Origin: Planctomycetales bacterium
GTDB taxonomy: Bacteria; Planctomycetota; SZUA-567
Length of the DNA: 21,269 bases
NCBI GenBank assembly: GCA_025997475.1
Contig: BNUQ01000034.1
Location: forward strand, 1-21,269
Direction of reading: 5' to 3'
Within the stretch, counting starts at the first letter, position 1, and each line of letters begins with the position of its first letter. The position numbers and the translations under genes were made by a program. Positions 14,509 to 20,547 of this stretch are shown piece after piece. Under the pieces are notes generated by a model. The model did no database searches. It was not told the origin of the DNA and was given only the letters and a program-made list of their open reading frames with translations.

Positions 14509-15942
14509 ATGTCTATCAAAATAACTTGCAACGCCTGCGGCAGAGCGATGAATATCAAGGACGAATTGTCCGGCAAAAAAATTCGTTGCCCCGCCTGTCA
14601 GACGGTCTTGACCGTCGCCGCCTCGACACTCATCGCGCCCGCGCTCGTGCCGGTGGTGCCTGCCGAAACGTCCGCCGCGCCGTCGGTTACGCGGATAGTC
14701 GCCGCCGTGAAAAATCGGGAAAATGACACGCGGCTTCTCGCCGCCGCGGCTCCGGCGGCGAGCGCGCACGTCGAAATAACGAAATTTTGTCCGGGGTGCA
14801 AACAAAAAGTCCCGCGGCGCGTGCCGGTTTGTCCGCACTGCCAATATCACTTTAAGTTGCGGCGCAAGGTCGGCGCGGCGTTGAGCGAGGTCATCAAACA
14901 AGCCGACAACCGCGCCCAAGGGCTGAACGAAAACGGCGCCGGACGCGCCGAGGACTTGATAACGCGGGAAAAACGCGAAGCGCAAACGCGCCGCGTCGCG
15001 CGCTGGATGAAAATCGGCGCGGCGACGGTCGCGCTTGTCGTCGCCGGTTTAATCGCCAATTTGATTTACGGTAGCGTCGCCGCCACGTCGTTGGCGCAAT
15101 TGCGCACGGGGGCGAAATTATTGCCGCTTCGCGCCGACAATCCGGCGTCGTTCGACCCGCGCTGGATTTATCTTGACGGCGACGAGTTGCTGACGCTTTC
15201 GTTGCCGATAACGTCGATACAAGTGGTAAATTTGGTCAAAAAATTGCCGGATAGCGCGGACGACGCGGTCGTTTTGCCCGATTGCTCGCCGAGCGAATTG
15301 CCGGCGCGCCTTGCCGAGACGGTGTTCGCGCCGTTCGTCGATACGTTAGTCGAAAAAACGACGCGGTCGCGTTACAGCGTCAACAGCACGGCGCGGACGT
15401 TGCCGGCGCTGATTAACCGGATAAACGTTTTGGGCGGACCGTTCACGCCGCAGGCGTTAAGCGCGAACGCGCCGGCGCGGGTTTTCATTTGGCGGAAAAA
15501 CGCGGTTACGGCAAGCGGCGGCTTGCGCGGGGCGTTATTGGCGCTGTCGCCGGACCACGCGGACGCGCTGATTGCCGCGGTGAAAAAATGGCGAGCCGAC
15601 ACGGCGAAGCGCGAGACCAATCTGGCGCGCGCGCGGCGGAGCGCCGAGCAATACGGGACGGAAGCGTTGGACAAGCGTTTTCCGCCGGTGATTTTGCCGA
15701 CGGTGCGCTTGTCGGCGAAGTTGAGTTTTCTGCCGTTTGTCAATCGCGATTTACGGAGCGGCAACGCCGGTTATTCCGGCGCGGTGATGAACGGCGCGGC
15801 GCAACTGCGCGACCTGCAAGCGCCGCCGCGCACCGCCGCCGAATTGCAAAGTATCGCCGACCCCAAAAATCTCGCCGCCGCCGATTATTATTTCGCGCCG
15901 GTGCTGTTGGTGGAAAATCTGGCGATTACCGCGGAGCGCTAA
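14509..15942 (+). CDS. Zinc-ribbon, single-pass membrane protein of unknown function
   Basis: This 477-residue protein opens with a CxxC...CxxC ribbon (Cys7, 10, 27, 30; CNACGRAMNIKDELSGKKIR then CPAC), the MJ0042-like style common in Planctomycetes. After an Ala/Pro-rich linker a second ribbon follows (Cys94, 97, 108, 111). A basic stretch (REAQTRRVARWMK) precedes one membrane segment at about 168-190. The ribbons and basic stretch lie N-terminal to it, so they should be cytosolic (positive-inside) and the remaining ~285 residues outside. That outer domain is not recognised. The start at 14509 has AAGGGG 6 bases upstream; an upstream in-frame TTG falls in the heptamer array. The family role is unknown. 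Confidence 0.75.
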   Translation: MSIKITCNACGRAMNIKDELSGKKIRCPACQTVLTVAASTLIAPALVPVVPAETSAAPSVTRIVAAVKNRENDTRLLAAAAPAASAHVEITKFCPGCKQKVPRRVPVCPHCQYHFKLRRKVGAALSEVIKQADNRAQGLNENGAGRAEDLITREKREAQTRRVARWMKIGAATVALVVAGLIANLIYGSVAATSLAQLRTGAKLLPLRADNPASFDPRWIYLDGDELLTLSLPITSIQVVNLVKKLPDSADDAVVLPDCSPSELPARLAETVFAPFVDTLVEKTTRSRYSVNSTARTLPALINRINVLGGPFTPQALSANAPARVFIWRKNAVTASGGLRGALLALSPDHADALIAAVKKWRADTAKRETNLARARRSAEQYGTEALDKRFPPVILPTVRLSAKLSFLPFVNRDLRSGNAGYSGAVMNGAAQLRDLQAPPRTAAELQSIADPKNLAAADYYFAPVLLVENLAITAER

Positions 15943-16105
15943 CCGGTCTTTGGGCGATATTTAGCGATATTTTCCGTCAACAAAAAAAATCAAAAAAAAA
16001 TATCTTTTTGCCAAAAAAGTTGATTGTAAAGCGCGCGGGACGGATACAATTCTCGCCGTTTTCTCTACGGTCTTATCCGCCAACGGTTGCTTTCAGTGCG
16101 GCAGA

Positions 16106-16303
16106 ATGAAAATACTTCGCTGGTTGTTAAATTGGTTTGACGCTTGGATTGCCGCGCTGTCGCCGGAGCAACGTAAATTTGCCAACGGGTGGTTGGAAAA
16201 AATAAGCGTCGGCGGTTTTGCGGTGGGCGTGTTTAACGGTGAACCGATTGGCGCCTTGGTGGCGGTGGTGGGATTGTGGGTGGCGTGGCGATTTATTCGA
16301 TGA
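16106..16303 (+). CDS. Small membrane protein (65 aa)
   Basis: The N-terminus is amphipathic and Trp-rich (MKILRWLLNWFDAWIAAL), followed by a short polar stretch (SPEQRKFANGWLEK) and a hydrophobic C-terminal half (GGFAVGVFNGEPIGALVAVVGLWVAWRFI) that would form one or two membrane helices. The family is not recognised. It ends 22 bases before another tiny membrane protein gene. Only a weak ribosome binding site is seen. A possible promoter is TTGATT (16020) with TACAAT (16045), although the 19-base spacer is long. Confidence 0.6.
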   Translation: MKILRWLLNWFDAWIAALSPEQRKFANGWLEKISVGGFAVGVFNGEPIGALVAVVGLWVAWRFIR

Positions 16304-16325
16304 TTTATTCGCTGAGGGGATAAAA

Positions 16326-16466
16326 ATGGACAATCACACTCTTACTTGGATTGTGTCGATATTTATGATTGCGGGCGCGGCGGTTTATATGGCTTGGTCC
16401 GGCAGCCGGCAGGCGTTGCGGAAAGACGCCGCCAATCGCGATGACGTCGGCAATGGCGGCGTCTAA
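16326..16466 (+). CDS. Small membrane protein (46 aa)
   Basis: The protein reads MDNHTLTW, then one predicted membrane helix (IVSIFMIAGAAVYMAW), then a polar tail (SGSRQALRKDAANRDDVGNG). The start at 16326 follows GAGGGG at 16314-16319 with 6 bases between, a good ribosome binding site. Position right after the 65-residue membrane protein suggests a pair made from one transcript. The function is unknown. Confidence 0.55.
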   Translation: MDNHTLTWIVSIFMIAGAAVYMAWSGSRQALRKDAANRDDVGNGGV

Positions 16467-16537
16467 GCGGAATGATAATTCATGTTACGCGCGCCAAGAA
16501 ATCGCAACCGGCTTGATAAAAGTAAAATTCCTTAAAA

Positions 16538-16764
16538 AACGCCGTAGGCGTTTAATATGAATAACCCCGACCAAGCGACACGCTCTATCGTCGCGCCGGT
16601 CGGGGGGGGGGACGCCGCCCGATGACCGAACCCCGAGAGGGGTTCAACTATCGTTCAACCCCTGTCGGGGTTGAGATTGACGAGGACGTTTTCCCCGAGT
16701 TGCGCGGCGGAAACACCTCGCCGCTCCACTCGGGGTTATTCACATTAAGCCCCTGTCGGGGCTT
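16538..16764. repeat. Hairpin cluster bounded by an inverted repeat
   Basis: The sequence starts with AACGCC-gta-GGCGTT (16538-16552). The outer pair ATATGAATAACCCCGA (16555-16570) and its complement (16730-16745) match in 15 of 16 bases. Enclosed are GAACCCC-gaga-GGGGTTC (16628-16645) and TCAACCCC-tgtc-GGGGTTGA (16655-16674). Just outside is AAGCCCC-tgtc-GGGGCTT (16747-16764), with the same tgtc loop. A run of ten G lies at about 16602-16611. No gene is visible from 16467 to 16870. Confidence 0.65.
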
Positions 16765-16870
16765 TTAGTCGAGAAGCGAAATACCGGCGTTTTTTTTGTG
16801 GAAACTTTCAACGAAAGGAGGGTAGCCCGACAGGCAAGAGACGCGGTGGCGGCAACGACGGCGTGAGGGC

Positions 16871-16966
16871 AATTAACAATTAAAAATTGAGGAATTGATG
16901 GTCAAAATTGCGCGAAGCGAATTTGAAAATCAAACTCCATAATTGTAAATTGTAAATTGTTAATTG
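16871..16966. repeat. Heptamer-bordered hairpin element, copy B
   Basis: The left arm is AATTAAC, AATTAAA, AATTGAG (16871-16891); the right arm is AATTGTA, AATTGTA, AATTGTT, AATTG (16941-16966). The core has GGTCAAAATtgCGCgaaGCGaATTTGA and CTCC near the right arm, the same plan as the copy at 14388-14496. The GCG tip is in the opposite orientation. Confidence 0.7.
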
Positions 16967-17212
16967 AAAAAACCGTCGGGTAGTGGTCGGGGGCGCGTGA
17001 AATGTGATTGTCGCGCCTGACGCGAATTTTTGGCAAAGATGAACGGCGACGAAAGCGTTATTATTTTAATAATTATGATAATGTCGTTTCTCTCGGCGAA
17101 AAATCGCAGGTTACCCGCGTCGGCAATGGTGCCGCGCGGAAAAGTTAATCGGCACTTATAAATTACCCTCCATCGAGGGAATTAAAAGATGCCATTTTAC
17201 CGGAGAAAAACT
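16967..17212. other. Gene-free spacer upstream of the prepilin gene
   Basis: No gene or tRNA is seen. An AT-rich stretch (17059-17092) could hold a promoter, but no convincing -35/-10 pair stands out. CCCTC-catc-GAGGG (17166-17179) is a small hairpin whose right side could also be a ribosome binding site for an upstream in-frame ATG at 17189. Confidence 0.4.
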
Positions 17213-17767
17213 ATGAAGACGCAAAAGAAAAGCGGTTTTACGCTGATTGAGATGTTGATTGTCGTGGCGATTATCGGCATTTTGGCGGCGTTGCTGTCGG
17301 GTCCGTTGATGCGCGCGCGGCGCACGGCGCAATTGACCGGTTGCACGAACAACCTGCACCAAATCGGGTTGACCGTCGCGGCTTATACCACGCAGTTGAT
17401 GCCGGGAACTGCGGTAAGTTTTAATAGTATGGCACATGTTTATACCTACTTCAATGGCGTTGATGTGCCGCCGCAAATTTTCCATTGTCCGGTTGACCAA
17501 ACCGTCGGCACTAGCACTGCAATGGTGGGTCCCGGTGTCGCTCGTATCAGTTATGGTTGGAAGCCCGGTGTGAACATCGCGAATATGCCGGCAAATGAAA
17601 TTGTTGCGGCAGATTGGCCGACTGCCAGCGGCACCGGTGCTACTGGTGCTCCGCACTATGACGACGGAACGACGGTTCTCTACGGTAGCAACCAAGTGCG
17701 CCGCCTCGCCAAAGGTGTAACTACTGACGAGCAAAATATTTCCATCGGTACTTTGGTATCTGAGTAG
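17213..17767 (+). CDS. Type IV prepilin / pseudopilin-like protein
   Basis: This 184-residue protein has a class III signal peptide. A short basic leader MKTQKKSG is cut before GFTLIEML (Phe at +1, Glu at +5), and the hydrophobic stem IVVAIIGILAALL follows. The stem sits in the inner membrane until assembly into a pilus or type II secretion pseudopilus. The globular part has a single disulfide candidate pair (the Cys in TGCTNN and in FHCPVDQ) and a Thr/Gly-rich loop. The HCPVDQ...YGWKPG block is like the planctomycete and Lentisphaerae prepilin-like proteins. The start at 17213 has GGAG 8 bases upstream; 17189 in the same frame is possible. A clear terminator follows, so it is a single-gene unit. 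Confidence 0.88.
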   Translation: MKTQKKSGFTLIEMLIVVAIIGILAALLSGPLMRARRTAQLTGCTNNLHQIGLTVAAYTTQLMPGTAVSFNSMAHVYTYFNGVDVPPQIFHCPVDQTVGTSTAMVGPGVARISYGWKPGVNIANMPANEIVAADWPTASGTGATGAPHYDDGTTVLYGSNQVRRLAKGVTTDEQNISIGTLVSE

Positions 17768-17805
17768 TTATTACTTAATCGTGTAACCGTGTGAATTGAC
17801 CAAAG

Positions 17806-17839
17806 AAAAATCCCCGCACCGCAAGGTGTGGGGATTTTT
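17806..17839 (+). terminator. Intrinsic terminator after the prepilin gene
   Basis: The stem is TCCCCGCACC-gcaa-GGTGTGGGGA (17811-17834), extended by flanking A and T runs (AAAAA before, TTTTTTT after). Only one G-U pair breaks perfect pairing. The same stem sequence recurs after the next three transcription units. Confidence 0.9.
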
Positions 17840-17931
17840 TTGCGGCGGCAACTTCCGCCCTTGTTATTGCGGTTTTACCGTAAATCGGCTAACCTTTCGC
17901 GCACCTAATTTTTGCGACAAGGATAAAAACG

Positions 17932-18651
17932 ATGGTTACCCAAACGACAACTTCTGCCAACGACCTGTTTTCGCAAGAAATGCGCCTAATCCACGAACTT
18001 CGCGAAAGCCAAAAAGAGACCGACCGGATACTGCAAGAGACCGCTCGCGAATTGCAAGAACTCGGCAAGAAAATTCAAGCCACGACCGAGAACGTCAACG
18101 GCGGAAAAATCGAAATGGCTGACGTGTGGGAAGCGATTAAAGCCACGACCGAGAACGTCAACGGTGGAAAAATCGAAATGGCTGACGCGTGGAAAGCGAT
18201 TAAAGCCACGACCGAGAACGTCAACGGCATCGCTAAAAGTAACGGAATGTTTGCGGAGGACTATTTTTATAACGCGCTGGAAACCAAGCAGATTTTTGCC
18301 GGCATCCATTTTGACAAGGTCTTGCGCAACCAACACGCGATTCGGCGTCTGCCGGATGGCAACCGGCTCGAAAGCGAGTTTGACCTGCAATTGACGAACA
18401 GGAAAGCCGTCGCCTTGATTTCGCTGAAATACCGGGTGCGTAAAAGCAACGTCAAAGATATGGTCGAGCGTCAGGTCGTCAATTTTCGCCAACTTTTTCC
18501 CGAATACGACGGCTACCAGATTTATTTGGGCCTTGGCGGAATGAGTTTCGACAAAGGCGTTATCGACGAAGCGAAAAAACTCGGCATCGGTCTGCTTCAA
18601 CAAAAAGGCGAAATCGTCGAATACGTCAACGATGAAGTCAAACCGTATTAG
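17932..18651 (+). CDS. Coiled-coil protein with PD-(D/E)XK nuclease-like domain (altered active site)
   Basis: This 239-residue protein has a charged coiled-coil N-terminus (ESQKETDRILQETARELQEL, residues ~25-44). A tandem 21-residue repeat follows (ATTENVNGGKIEMADxWxAIK twice plus a partial third, ~50-100). A compact C-terminal domain starts at FAEDYFYNAL. In that domain ESEFD(151)LQL then ALISLK(166)YR matches the D...(D/E)xK core of restriction-type nucleases, but the middle acidic residue is Ser164. The protein may therefore be inactive or bind DNA only. The overall plan is the same as the gene at 19543. The start has AAGGA 9 bases upstream. It is monocistronic, between two terminators. 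Its role is unknown; similar coiled-coil plus nuclease proteins are numerous in cyanobacteria and Bacteroidetes without known function. Confidence 0.7.
   Translation: MVTQTTTSANDLFSQEMRLIHELRESQKETDRILQETARELQELGKKIQATTENVNGGKIEMADVWEAIKATTENVNGGKIEMADAWKAIKATTENVNGIAKSNGMFAEDYFYNALETKQIFAGIHFDKVLRNQHAIRRLPDGNRLESEFDLQLTNRKAVALISLKYRVRKSNVKDMVERQVVNFRQLFPEYDGYQIYLGLGGMSFDKGVIDEAKKLGIGLLQQKGEIVEYVNDEVKPY
18079..18231 (+). repeat. 63-bp in-frame tandem repeat
   Basis: Unit 1 is 18079-18141 and unit 2 is 18142-18204; they differ at only a few bases. A partial third unit starts at 18205. Near identity at the DNA level, including silent positions, indicates recent duplication. It lengthens the stalk of the coiled-coil protein. 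Confidence 0.85.
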
Positions 18652-18676
18652 ACCGTTGAGGGAAACTACTACTTTT

Positions 18677-18708
18677 CTCCGCACCGAAAAAGGCGCGGGG
18701 ATTTTTTT
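18677..18708 (+). terminator. Intrinsic terminator after the first nuclease-like gene
   Basis: CTCCGCACC (18677-18685), loop GAAAAA, GGCGCGGGG (18692-18700), then A and seven T. One A-C mismatch lies in the stem. It is the same family as the terminators at 17806, 19433 and 20273. Confidence 0.8.
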
Positions 18709-18752
18709 GGGCGGGTGGCTCGATTCTAACGCCGCGAGCCGCCAATAAATTC

Positions 18753-18781
18753 TTGGCAATCAATTTCGCCGCAAATACAAT
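18753..18781 (+). promoter_or_regulatory. Candidate sigma-70 promoter of the VapBC-like pair
   Basis: TTGGCA (18753-18758) and TACAAT (18776-18781) are separated by exactly 17 bases, close to consensus. Transcription would start near 18788, about 20 bases before the antitoxin start. Confidence 0.6.
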
Positions 18782-18810
18782 ACGCCGAAAATTTCAACCG
18801 GAGAATGACC

Positions 18811-19008
18811 ATGAAAGAGCAATCGAACGAAAAAAACGCGCCGAAAAAACGCGCGAAAAGAGCGCCGAAAGCGTTCCTCATCGAAAACGGAGTGTGGACG
18901 GAATTTACCGGTTATCCCAAACCCGCAAAACCGTCGAAAGGCGGTCAATGGTTGCGTGAACACGCGCCTTTCGGGGAAATCATTGATATGCGGGCGGTGC
19001 TGAAATGA
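18811..19008 (+). CDS. Putative antitoxin partner of the PIN-domain toxin
   Basis: This 65-residue protein has a very basic N-terminus (NEKNAPKKRAKRAPK). It then runs AFLIENGVWTEFTGYPKPAK and ends in GGQWLREHAPFGEIIDMRAVLK, a tail like those that wrap the toxin in VapB-type antitoxins. No classic AbrB, RHH or Phd DNA-binding motif is evident, so the antitoxin role is inferred from position: its stop overlaps the start of a VapC-like gene (ATGA). The start at 18811 has CCGGAG with a 7-base spacer; an in-frame ATG 6 bases upstream is too close to that site. A good promoter lies just upstream. Confidence 0.65.
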   Translation: MKEQSNEKNAPKKRAKRAPKAFLIENGVWTEFTGYPKPAKPSKGGQWLREHAPFGEIIDMRAVLK

Positions 19009-19427
19009 GACCGGAACGCTTCCTCTTGGACACGCATATCGCCGTGTATGTTTTGTTCAACCCGCCGGAATTGGAGCGGAGCGTGGCGGGATTACTTTAC
19101 GATTACGCCGATGCCTGTCATATCAGCACCGCCTCCGTGCGGGAGATAATTCATCTGCAAAAATTCGGTAAAATTAAATCTTACGGTAAAAAGCCGGAAG
19201 ACATTATTTTTGCCTGCGAAACGGCGGGATTCCACTTTTTGCCGGTTAACCGCGAACATTTGCGGGCTTACGCGAACCTGACAACTCGCCCCGACCACAA
19301 AGACCCGAACGACCACATCATCATCGCGCAAGCCATCGCCGAACGAATGACGCTCATCAGTTCCGACCGCCAATTCGATTTTTACACCCGACAAAAATTG
19401 CGCCTGCTGTTCAATCGGCGCGGATAA
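19005..19427 (+). CDS. VapC-like PIN-domain toxin
   Basis: This 140-residue protein has the PIN ribonuclease fold. It carries the metal-binding acidic set: Asp9 in FLLDTH, Glu47 in SVREIIHL, Asp100 and Asp103 in KDPNDHIIIAQA, and Asp121 in ISSDRQF. The order and spacing match VapC-type toxins, which cut tRNA or rRNA when free of antitoxin. All key residues are present, so it looks active. The 4-base overlap with the upstream small gene and the shared promoter support a type II toxin-antitoxin pair. A terminator starts 6 bases after the stop. The target RNA cannot be inferred. Confidence 0.88.
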   Translation: MRPERFLLDTHIAVYVLFNPPELERSVAGLLYDYADACHISTASVREIIHLQKFGKIKSYGKKPEDIIFACETAGFHFLPVNREHLRAYANLTTRPDHKDPNDHIIIAQAIAERMTLISSDRQFDFYTRQKLRLLFNRRG

Positions 19428-19432
19428 CGTTG

Positions 19433-19464
19433 CCCCGCACCCAAAAAGTGCGGGGAGTTTTTTT
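19433..19464 (+). terminator. Intrinsic terminator of the VapBC-like pair
   Basis: CCCCGCAC (19433-19440), loop CCAAAAA, GTGCGGGG (19448-19455), then AG and seven T. It is a perfect 8-bp stem of the same sequence family as its neighbours. Confidence 0.9.
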
Positions 19465-19542
19465 AGCGGGACATTTTTTATTTTGCGAGGCGATTATTCG
19501 AGGTAAAATCATTTTCGATGAAACTTTACTATGAGGCGAAAA

Positions 19543-20268
19543 ATGTCAGCGACAACCTACGTCCCCGCAACGCCGGAAATGGTCTGGGCGTTGTTGCGTG
19601 AAAATGCGGCGCAATTGGAAAAACTCCGCGAACGCCAAGAAGATGCCGCTCGCGAATTCCGCGAACGCCAAGAAGAACGCACTCGCGAATTCGACCGCGA
19701 AATGCGGGAATCTCGCGAACGTCAAGAAAAGTTCGACCGCGAAATGCGGGAATCTCGTGAACGTCAAGAAAAAGACGCTCGCGAATTCCGCGAATACCAA
19801 AAAGAGACCGCTCGGCAGATGAAAGAGACCCGCAAAGAATTCGGGCATTTCAAGAATCGCTTTGGCGAATTGGTCGAAGAATTGCTCAGTCCGAGTATGA
19901 AAAAACGTTTTAAGGCAATCGGCTACCATTTCACCAAAGTTTCAAGCCGGATTGAAATCGGCGAAAGTCCGGTGCTTGCCGAAATCGACGTTCTGTTGGA
20001 AAACCAAGAATACTCGATGGCGGTGGAAGTAAAATCTTATCCGAATATCGACGACGTGAACGCGCACGTCGAGCGCTTGCAAGTATTGCGGAAATACGCC
20101 GACGAACACGGCGACCGCCATAAATTTTTAGGGGCGGTTGCGGGGGCGGTGATGGCGGACAACGTGCGGAAATACGCGATGAAAACCGGCTTTTTCGTGC
20201 TGGAACAATCCGGCGAAACCGTGCGTCTCGCCAAAACTCCTGCCGACTTCAAGCCGCGCGTGTGGTAA
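19543..20268 (+). CDS. Coiled-coil protein with PD-(D/E)XK nuclease domain
   Basis: This 241-residue protein has a long, highly charged helix from about 20 to 100, rich in RERQE/REFR heptad-like units. These include a perfect 14-residue repeat FDREMRESRERQEK at 50-77. After FGELVEEL (108-115) comes the nuclease core: Asp149 in AEIDVLL and Glu162/Lys164 in AVEVKSY, the complete D...ExK set. The C-terminal GAVMADNVRKYAMKTGFFVL fits the family's last helix and strand. It is the active-looking counterpart of the gene at 17932. The start at 19543 has GAGG 6 bases upstream, preferred over ATG 19531. A weak promoter candidate is TTGCGA (19483) with TAAAAT (19504). It is monocistronic with its own terminator. 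The biological role is not known. Confidence 0.75.
   Translation: MSATTYVPATPEMVWALLRENAAQLEKLRERQEDAAREFRERQEERTREFDREMRESRERQEKFDREMRESRERQEKDAREFREYQKETARQMKETRKEFGHFKNRFGELVEELLSPSMKKRFKAIGYHFTKVSSRIEIGESPVLAEIDVLLENQEYSMAVEVKSYPNIDDVNAHVERLQVLRKYADEHGDRHKFLGAVAGAVMADNVRKYAMKTGFFVLEQSGETVRLAKTPADFKPRVW
19690..19773 (+). repeat. 42-bp in-frame tandem repeat
   Basis: Units 19690-19731 and 19732-19773 differ at about two bases and encode FDREMRESRERQEK twice. The length of 14 residues keeps coiled-coil register (two heptads). Confidence 0.85.
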
Positions 20269-20272
20269 TTTT

Positions 20273-20304
20273 CCCCGCGCACGAAAAAGTGCGGGGAATT
20301 TTTT
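20273..20304 (+). terminator. Intrinsic terminator after the second nuclease gene
   Basis: CCCCGCGCAC (20273-20282), loop GAAAAA, GTGCGGGG (20289-20296), then AA and six T. The left arm has two extra bases that would bulge. Same family as the three preceding terminators. Confidence 0.85.
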
Positions 20305-20332
20305 CCACGGTTTTACCGCCTGACATCCACGC

Positions 20333-20533
20333 TTGGCGGCGCAAGGACTGCCCGCCCGATTTTGTATTTTTCTTGACGACGCCGAGCGCGCCGGCGAGCA
20401 AGAAACCGTCGCGGAAGTTATGCGCATTTTACGCGAGCGACAAACCGCTTTTCTGCAACGCGACTACGACGGGGAAAAAAGGCATACGCTGATTTTTTCG
20501 CCCGACCTGAAATTTTTGCAATCATTGCGCTAA
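20333..20533 (+). other. Doubtful short frame, possible gene remnant (66 codons)
   Basis: An open frame between the terminator and the protease gene reads RFCIFLDDAERAGEQETVAE and, further on, TLIFSPDLKFLQSLR. It looks like the C-terminal end of a soluble protein. It has only a TTG start (20333) with no ribosome binding site; the first ATG is at 20420. Its stop is 15 bases before the protease start. I do not recognise it. It may be the tail of a deleted gene or a small real gene. Confidence 0.3.
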
Positions 20534-20547
20534 CTCTCGGAGAACTT

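Noticed and set aside
16467..17212. tRNA or small structured RNA genes in the large gap
   Set aside because: I looked for acceptor/T-arm patterns and found none. The palindromes there are explained by the hairpin cluster and the heptamer element.
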